Translations under genes and position numbers: made by a program
Notes under the pieces: model-generated
Databases searched by the model: none
The model's input: only the letters and a program-made list of their open reading frames with translations
What the model was told of the DNA's origin: nothing
Shown: positions 6,408 to 10,757 of the stretch, one piece after another
How the letters are laid out: the number at the start of each line of letters is the position of its first letter
How positions within the stretch are numbered: position 1 is the stretch's first letter
NCBI GenBank assembly: GCA_000715855.1
Contig: KL571240.1
Span: 5,770-16,526 of the forward strand
Reading direction: 5' to 3'
Source: Actinoplanes liguriensis
Lineage (GTDB): Bacteria; Actinomycetota; Actinomycetes; Mycobacteriales; Micromonosporaceae
DNA length: 10,757 nt

Positions 6408-9032
6408 CTATCCGTCGTCGCCCAGGGCCGCGGCGAGTTTGCGGCGGGAGGTGATCGCGAGCTTACGGAAGATCTTGGTGAGGTGGTACTCGACGGTCGA
6501 CGTGCTCAGGAACAGCCGGGCCGCGATCTCGCCGTTCGTGGCGCCGGCCGCGGCCAGGCTCGCCACCTGCTTCTCCTGCGGGGTCAGACCGTGGGTGACC
6601 TGCTCCGCACGGTCCTGTGGGCGCTCCCCCGCCGCGGTCAGCTCGGAGCGCGCCCGTTCCGCGAACGCCGCCGCGCCCATCTTCGTGAACATGTCGTGCG
6701 CGGTCCGCAACTGGGTGCGGGCGTCGGCCCGGCGACGACCGCGGCGCAGCCATTCGCCGTACAGCAAATGGGTCCTGGCTCTTTCGATGGTGATCCGGGT
6801 CCGGGCCAGCTGATCGGCGGACTCGCGATAGAGCTGCTCGGCGTGCTCGTCGTCGGCCAGCAGCGCGCGGCACCGGGCCAGCAGGCCGAGGCCCCAGGCG
6901 GTGCCGCTGACCGGGACGCGCTCCTGCATCCGGGCGAGCGCCGCCTCGGCCGCCTCGGGGTTCCCGCCGCGGACGCCGGCCTCGACGATGTCGTGCAGCG
7001 AGCGGTTGGCGACGCCGGGCATGTCCCGCTCGAACGAGGGCAGCAGGGCCGCGAGGGCCTCGGCGTAGCGGCCGAGGCCGATCTCCAGGACGGCCAGGGA
7101 GTTGTTGATGACGTCGTCGAAACCGACGTCGGCGGTTGCCGCCGCGCGGGCCTCGGCCTCCCGTCCGCTCCAGGCGAGCAGCTCGACCAGCTGGATCCGC
7201 GGGTGCGCCTGCCGCAGGACGTCGCTGAGCTGGGCAAGCTCGTCGTGCCGGGCGTAGGCCGCCGCGAACCGGCCGGCCCGCATCTCCCAGGTGGCGCCGA
7301 CCATCAGCGTGGTCAGCAGCGTGCCGAGGGCGCCGTTGGCCCGGTCGTGGGCTTCGAGGCGCTGCCACGCCCGGTGGCCGGCCTCGTCGTCCCACACGTC
7401 CTCGGCGGTGAACGCGCTGATCACGGCGAGCGGAAGGCACTCCTCGGCGAGGTTGTCCGCGGTGTCCAGGGCCTGCAGCGCGGCCCGCATCAGCGGCACG
7501 GCGGCCCGGTAGCCGACGGCGGTGCGGGTGGCGAAGCCGGTCAGGAACAGGTCGGTGTAGCCGGGCGCCGGGGTCTGCGCGGCGGGCGACGCCAGCACCT
7601 CGCGGGCCAGGTCGCGCAGGGTCACCGTGGTGACCCGGTCGTCGCTGAACACGATCGCCTGCAGCGCCTCGAACATCATCTTGCGGGCCAGGCCGGCGTC
7701 CTGATCGGCGATCGACTCCGCGGCCTCCAGCAGGATCGCGGGGACCTGGGTGAAACGGCCGGAGTAGATCTGGGCGGTCGCCCGGGCCTGCCGCGCGAGG
7801 GCCCGCGGCACCGGCTCGACCAGGGCGGGCTCGGCCCGGTCGAGCAGGGCGCGCGCCAGGTGGGCGCGGGCCGCCGCGACCAGGCGCGCGGCCTGGTCCT
7901 GCGGGTCCGGCGAGAGCTCGGCCGCACGCGCCAGGAAGGCGGCCTGCTCGGCGTAGCCGCCGCGCGAGCGCGCGTTCTCGGAGGCCCGTTCGAGGTGCGC
8001 GGCGACCTGCTCGTCGAGCCCGATCGTCGCCTCCGCCCGGTGCCAGGCCTGGCGGTCGAGGTCGAGCACGGGATCGCAGACGGCGGCCAGGGCGGCATGC
8101 ACCCGCCGCCGGTCGGCCGCGCCGGCGCCCCGGTAGACGGCCGAGCGGATCAGCGGATGCCGGAACCGCACGACGTCGCCGTCGACGGTGAGCAGGCCCG
8201 CGGTGAGCGCGGGCCGCAGCGACTTCGCCTCACCGCCGGCCGCGGACAGCACCTCGTCCAGGCTCTCGCTGTCGTCCACCGCCGCCACCAGCAGAGTCTT
8301 CCGGGTCGGCGCGGGCAGGCCGTCGACGACCGTCGCATAGGTCCGTTCCAGCCGCGCGGTCAACGGCAGCGACCCCGGCCCGCCATGCCGCCCGGCGGTG
8401 GCGGCCAGCTCGATCAGCCCCAGCGGATTGCCGCCCGCCTCGGTCAGGACCCGCCCGCGCAGCTCCGGCGCCAGATCGGCGGCGACCCGGTCCAGCAGCG
8501 ACTCCGCGTCCTCCTCCGCCAGCGGCCCGACCTGCGCCTCGGCCAGCCCCAAACCGGCCAGGCGGCCCGCGGCCTCGTCGCCCTCACGGACGGCCACCAG
8601 CAGGAACAGCGGCTCGTCCGGCAGGCGGCGGCCCAGGAACGCCAGCGCCTCCCAGCTCTGCAGGTCGATCCACTGAGCATCGTCCACGATCAGGCAGATC
8701 GGGCCGTTCTCCCCGGCCGCGCTCAGCAGCTCCAGCGCGGCGAGGCCGGCGGTGTGCGGCTCCGCCGTCTCGAGTCCCAGCCCGCCCAGCGGATCCAGCA
8801 GGTGGCGCAGCGCGGCGAACGGCAGACGGGTCTCGGCCTGCACGCCGGTCACCGAGAGCACCCGGAGTCCCTGCTCGCGGGCCAGGCCGGCGGCGGTCGT
8901 CAGCAGGGCGCTCTTGCCCACGCCGGCCGGACCCCGCAGCACCAGCGCCGCGCCCGCCGGCTCCGTGGTCCGCCGCAGCCCGTCCGCTATCCGGCTCAGC
9001 TCTTCCCCACGCCCCACCAGCAGTTCGCCCAC
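6408..9032 (-). CDS. LAL-type LuxR-family ATPase transcriptional regulator
   Basis: This is a large STAND-type regulator (874 residues from GTG 9032) that should bind DNA in the cytoplasm under control of ATP and an unknown ligand. Near the N-terminus it has LVGRGEE, Walker A GPAGVGKS (34-41) and Walker B ICLIVDD (112-118) followed by AQW. The middle is a long Ala/Leu-rich helical-repeat region of TPR-like character. The C-terminus (about 816-874) is a LuxR/FixJ helix-turn-helix opening LTPQEKQVASL and continuing TNGEIAARLFLSTSTVEYHL. Length fits the LAL/MalT-like family. GTG 9032 is preferred because a GGGGGAG run precedes it and LAL proteins usually begin just before the VGR motif; the outermost GTG at 9119 would add 29 residues without a good ribosome site. 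Such regulators often control nearby operons. Here either flanking set of same-strand genes is a candidate target, but no binding site can be recognised. Confidence 0.92.
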   Translation of the reverse strand: MGELLVGRGEELSRIADGLRRTTEPAGAALVLRGPAGVGKSALLTTAAGLAREQGLRVLSVTGVQAETRLPFAALRHLLDPLGGLGLETAEPHTAGLAALELLSAAGENGPICLIVDDAQWIDLQSWEALAFLGRRLPDEPLFLLVAVREGDEAAGRLAGLGLAEAQVGPLAEEDAESLLDRVAADLAPELRGRVLTEAGGNPLGLIELAATAGRHGGPGSLPLTARLERTYATVVDGLPAPTRKTLLVAAVDDSESLDEVLSAAGGEAKSLRPALTAGLLTVDGDVVRFRHPLIRSAVYRGAGAADRRRVHAALAAVCDPVLDLDRQAWHRAEATIGLDEQVAAHLERASENARSRGGYAEQAAFLARAAELSPDPQDQAARLVAAARAHLARALLDRAEPALVEPVPRALARQARATAQIYSGRFTQVPAILLEAAESIADQDAGLARKMMFEALQAIVFSDDRVTTVTLRDLAREVLASPAAQTPAPGYTDLFLTGFATRTAVGYRAAVPLMRAALQALDTADNLAEECLPLAVISAFTAEDVWDDEAGHRAWQRLEAHDRANGALGTLLTTLMVGATWEMRAGRFAAAYARHDELAQLSDVLRQAHPRIQLVELLAWSGREAEARAAATADVGFDDVINNSLAVLEIGLGRYAEALAALLPSFERDMPGVANRSLHDIVEAGVRGGNPEAAEAALARMQERVPVSGTAWGLGLLARCRALLADDEHAEQLYRESADQLARTRITIERARTHLLYGEWLRRGRRRADARTQLRTAHDMFTKMGAAAFAERARSELTAAGERPQDRAEQVTHGLTPQEKQVASLAAAGATNGEIAARLFLSTSTVEYHLTKIFRKLAITSRRKLAAALGDDG

Positions 9033-9119
9033 GATCTCCCCCACGACCTGTCGCCCGCCCGGCCGGCCGTCAGCCTTGCACACCCCCACCGGCAGTCCCG
9101 CCCGCACAGCCTCCGCCAC

Positions 9120-9313
9120 CGATCCCGGAAGCGCATTCCATTGTTGCCCGCATCACCGCCCCCACGCCTCCAGCACCGACGCCCCCAGCCCCTCAGCTGG
9201 CATTGAGGGCTGTCCACAGCCCAAAAACCAGCCCTCAACGCCCTCCGACCACCGCGAGCCGGCGCTCAGGACGCTGTCGGGTGCTGGCGATGGTCGAGGT
9301 GTCGCGCAGCGCG
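9120..9313. other. Intergenic stretch between LuxR gene and membrane-protein pair
   Basis: The 194 bases have no credible gene. They contain an A-run (9223-9227) and a hairpin described separately. They must end the transcript of the membrane-protein pair or carry the LuxR-gene promoter; I see no convincing -35/-10 pair. Confidence 0.45.
9203..9238 (-). repeat. Hairpin with alternative pairing, possible terminator or leader
   Basis: TTGAGGGCTG (9203-9212) and CAGCCCTCAA (9229-9238) are perfect 10-bp inverted arms with a 16-base loop. A second, shorter hairpin is possible inside: GGGCTG (9207-9212) with CAGCCC (9217-9222). The two pairings share the left arm, so they exclude each other. It lies 75 bases past the stop at 9314 and upstream of the LuxR-type gene. 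On the minus strand a TTTTT run sits in the loop and not after the stem, so a standard intrinsic terminator is not clear. Confidence 0.4.
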
Positions 9314-10126
9314 TCAACGGGGAGCGGCGGCCATCGCGTCGTCTCGGCGAGCCCGAAGGGCCACGGCGCGCGCCCAGCCGAGCACCCCGAGGACCGTCAG
9401 CAGCTTGAAGATCACGTATCCCTCCCAGGGCGCCCCGGGCACATCCGGCGGGATAGGCGCGGTGGGCGAGATCAGTTCGGTGACGGCCGCGAGGCTGGGC
9501 AGCGCCAGCAGCGCGCCCCCGGCCCAGGCCGGCGCGTTCCACCGTCGCCGGCCGCGGTGCCCGGCGGTGAACAGGATCGCCGCCGGCGCGCCGACCAGCA
9601 GCCCGGACAGCCCGCCGGCCAGCGCGTATCTCCGTACCCCGGTGGGTTGAGGGTGCTGGAAGACGATTCCCTCGCCGTTGTCCCAGCTGTCGTGGAACAC
9701 CGCCATCTCGACGTCGTCCCGGCGGGCGGTCACATATTCGACGGTCTGCACGTCGCTGAGCCGCTCGGTCCCGGAGTTCGGCAGGATCTGCCAGCCGTTC
9801 CGTGTCAGCGTCTCCCGGACCGCCGCGATGTCCGCCACCGGGACCGGTACGAGCACCGACCCGCCGTCGTACTCGTCGTCGCCGATCAGCCGGGTGTACA
9901 TGTCCGGCCACTGGTCGCCGAACGTCACGTCCCACCGCTCGATCTCGCCGATCGTCGCGCCGGGCAGCACTTCCGTGGCGATCTCGCCGGCCCGCTGGTC
10001 GCTGGGCAGTGGCGTGGCGTCCCGCCAGGCCAGCCACGCCCCGGCCGAACCCAGCGCGGCCGCGACCACGAACGCGACGTGGACGACCGCGACCCAGCGC
10101 GCTGCCCGATGACCGAAGTTCCGCAT
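9314..10126 (-). CDS. Four-helix membrane protein of unknown family, tandem paralog
   Basis: The product has 270 residues and I do not recognise the family. One helix (about 11-34) is followed by an exported domain of about 130 residues (35-165), then three helices (about 168-188, 199-217 and 237-258) and a basic C-terminal tail. Features shared with the paralog upstream are WPD, DDEY (83-86), NGW-like GW (111-112), VTARRD (132-137), GIVFQ (153-157), a TAHRGR-like AGHRGR (188-193) and PPDVPG (226-231) in the loop before the last helix. These blocks mark a real family. ATG 10126 is supported by AAGGA a few bases before it. The gene lies 18 bases behind its paralog, so the two form an operon and probably act together, perhaps as a heteromer. 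Substrate and role are unknown; the exported domain suggests sensing or envelope work. Confidence 0.75.
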   Translation of the reverse strand: MRNFGHRAARWVAVVHVAFVVAAALGSAGAWLAWRDATPLPSDQRAGEIATEVLPGATIGEIERWDVTFGDQWPDMYTRLIGDDEYDGGSVLVPVPVADIAAVRETLTRNGWQILPNSGTERLSDVQTVEYVTARRDDVEMAVFHDSWDNGEGIVFQHPQPTGVRRYALAGGLSGLLVGAPAAILFTAGHRGRRRWNAPAWAGGALLALPSLAAVTELISPTAPIPPDVPGAPWEGYVIFKLLTVLGVLGWARAVALRARRDDAMAAAPR

Positions 10127-10129
10127 GGT

Positions 10130-10134
10130 TCCTT
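10130..10134 (-). promoter_or_regulatory. Ribosome binding site of the tandem membrane gene
   Basis: AAGGA on the minus strand lies 3 bases before ATG 10126, in the 18-base gap after the upstream stop. It fixes this start. Confidence 0.55.
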
Positions 10135-10144
10135 TCTCAGGGTC

Positions 10145-10735
10145 TCAGCGGGCGAGCCGACTCGGCACGAAGCGCCGTACCCCGGCGTAGGCCCAGGCCA
10201 GGACCCCGACGATGACCAGAAACTTCAGCGGGAACGACAGGTACGGTTCCCAGATCACCCCGGGCACGTCCGGCGGCACGGCCCGGCTCGGGAAGAACAG
10301 CTCGCCGCTGACCGCGATCGTCGGGATCAGCAGCAGCCCGAGTCCGGCCACGCCCGCGACCCGGCCGTCGCGTCCGCGGTGCGCGGTGGTGAACTTCAAC
10401 GCCACCCACGCGCCGAGCAGCAGCCCGAAACCCCAGCCGGCCAGGGCGAGCACCCGTGCCAGGGACGGCTCGGGCCGCTGGAAGACGAGGCCGCCGCCGT
10501 ACACGATCAGTTCCACACCGTCGCGGCGCGCGGTCACGTGGTTCACGATCGGGTCGGCGTAGGCGACCTGCGTGATCCGCCACCCGCCGGCCGCCAGCTC
10601 GCGCCGGGCGGCGGTCAGGTCCGGCGGCGTGGCGAAGCTGACCGTCACATACCCGGCGGAGTACTCGTCGTCGCCGCCGAGCAGGATGGACGGATCGGGC
10701 CAGCGGGAGCCGGCGGTCGCGTCGTACCGATCCGT
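10145..10735 (-). CDS. Paralog of the downstream membrane protein, 5' end missing
   Basis: About 196 genomic residues remain. They align along their whole length with residues from about 63 of the downstream protein: RYDATAG, RWPD, DDEY, GGWRI, VTARRD, GLVFQRPEP, TAHRGR, PPDVPG and a final helix with a basic end. The N-terminal helix and start of the exported domain, about 62 residues by comparison, are lost at the contig end. Three membrane helices remain. The apparent start giving MYKRQ is translated from sequencing adapter and is not biological. The stop at 10145-10147 is 18 bases before the next gene. Compared with the paralog, the exported region is shorter between GW and VTARRD and between VTARRD and VFQ. 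Function unknown. Confidence 0.75.
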   Translation of the reverse strand, partial: TDRYDATAGSRWPDPSILLGGDDEYSAGYVTVSFATPPDLTAARRELAAGGWRITQVAYADPIVNHVTARRDGVELIVYGGGLVFQRPEPSLARVLALAGWGFGLLLGAWVALKFTTAHRGRDGRVAGVAGLGLLLIPTIAVSGELFFPSRAVPPDVPGVIWEPYLSFPLKFLVIVGVLAWAYAGVRRFVPSRLAR

Positions 10736-10754
10736 CTGTCTCTTATACACATCT
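10736..10754. other. Tn5/Nextera adapter (mosaic end), artefact
   Basis: CTGTCTCTTATACACATCT is the exact 19-base Tn5 mosaic end used in Nextera libraries. It lies at the very end of the window, followed only by CTG. From memory, these three bases match neither common adapter continuation (CCG or GAC), so they may be read error. It is contamination from untrimmed reads, not a resident transposon. Confidence 0.95.
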
Positions 10755-10757
10755 CTG

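Noticed and set aside
6378..9206. A 942-codon open frame on the plus strand opposite the LuxR-type gene
   Set aside because: It mirrors the minus-strand gene, its composition is Gly/Arg/Gln/Asp-rich without any domain, and long antisense frames are expected opposite GC-rich genes.
10736..10754. A resident Tn5-type transposon end
   Set aside because: It is the engineered 19-base mosaic end at the exact contig edge with no transposase, so it is adapter sequence.

Overview
The window looks like part (possibly all) of a short-read contig from a high-GC actinomycete. The right three quarters are strongly GC-rich (one 60-base row I counted near 7021 is 77% GC) with GTG starts and almost no TTA codons. 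The gene set fits too: a PknB-type Ser/Thr kinase, a giant LuxR-family ATPase regulator (LAL type) and GC-rich membrane proteins of unknown function. A Micromonosporaceae-like host such as Actinoplanes is my inference and is not proven by the sequence. The last bases are a Tn5/Nextera transposon end (10736-10754), so the right edge is a library artefact at a contig end.

Left part (1-2525, all plus strand, lower GC): an accessory, partly decayed stretch. It holds an Imm32-like immunity protein (74-553), a short strip of broken reading frames (502-671), a visibly AT-richer gene for a two-helix membrane protein with a soluble C-terminal domain (685-1371), a repeat-bearing intergenic stretch (1372-1705) and a YwqG/DUF1963-family gene broken by one extra C (1706-2525). 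This looks like a recently acquired or decaying region; no integrase or insertion sequence is visible in the window.

Middle part (2867-6333, all minus strand): transcription runs from right to left through two small paralogous proteins that overlap by 4 bases (5980-6333, then 5633-5983), a transmembrane Ser/Thr kinase with an extracellular beta-rich domain (3973-5568), and a calcium/cation antiporter of the CaCA/CAX type (2867-3940) only 32 bases after the kinase. A plausible reading is a sensing kinase co-expressed with a calcium exporter, preceded by two unrecognised small proteins.

Right part (6408-10757, minus strand): a LAL-type LuxR regulator (6408-9032, or to 9119 with the outermost start), a hairpin-bearing intergenic stretch (9120-9313), and a tandem pair of paralogous four-helix membrane proteins (9314-10126 and 10145-10735, the second cut off by the contig end) separated by 18 bases. 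The pair belongs to a family I do not recognise. I see no RNA genes, CRISPR arrays, insertion sequences or origins. The most interesting points are the two tandem paralog pairs of unknown families and the kinase-antiporter unit. The single-base frameshift and the adapter are the main quality warnings.
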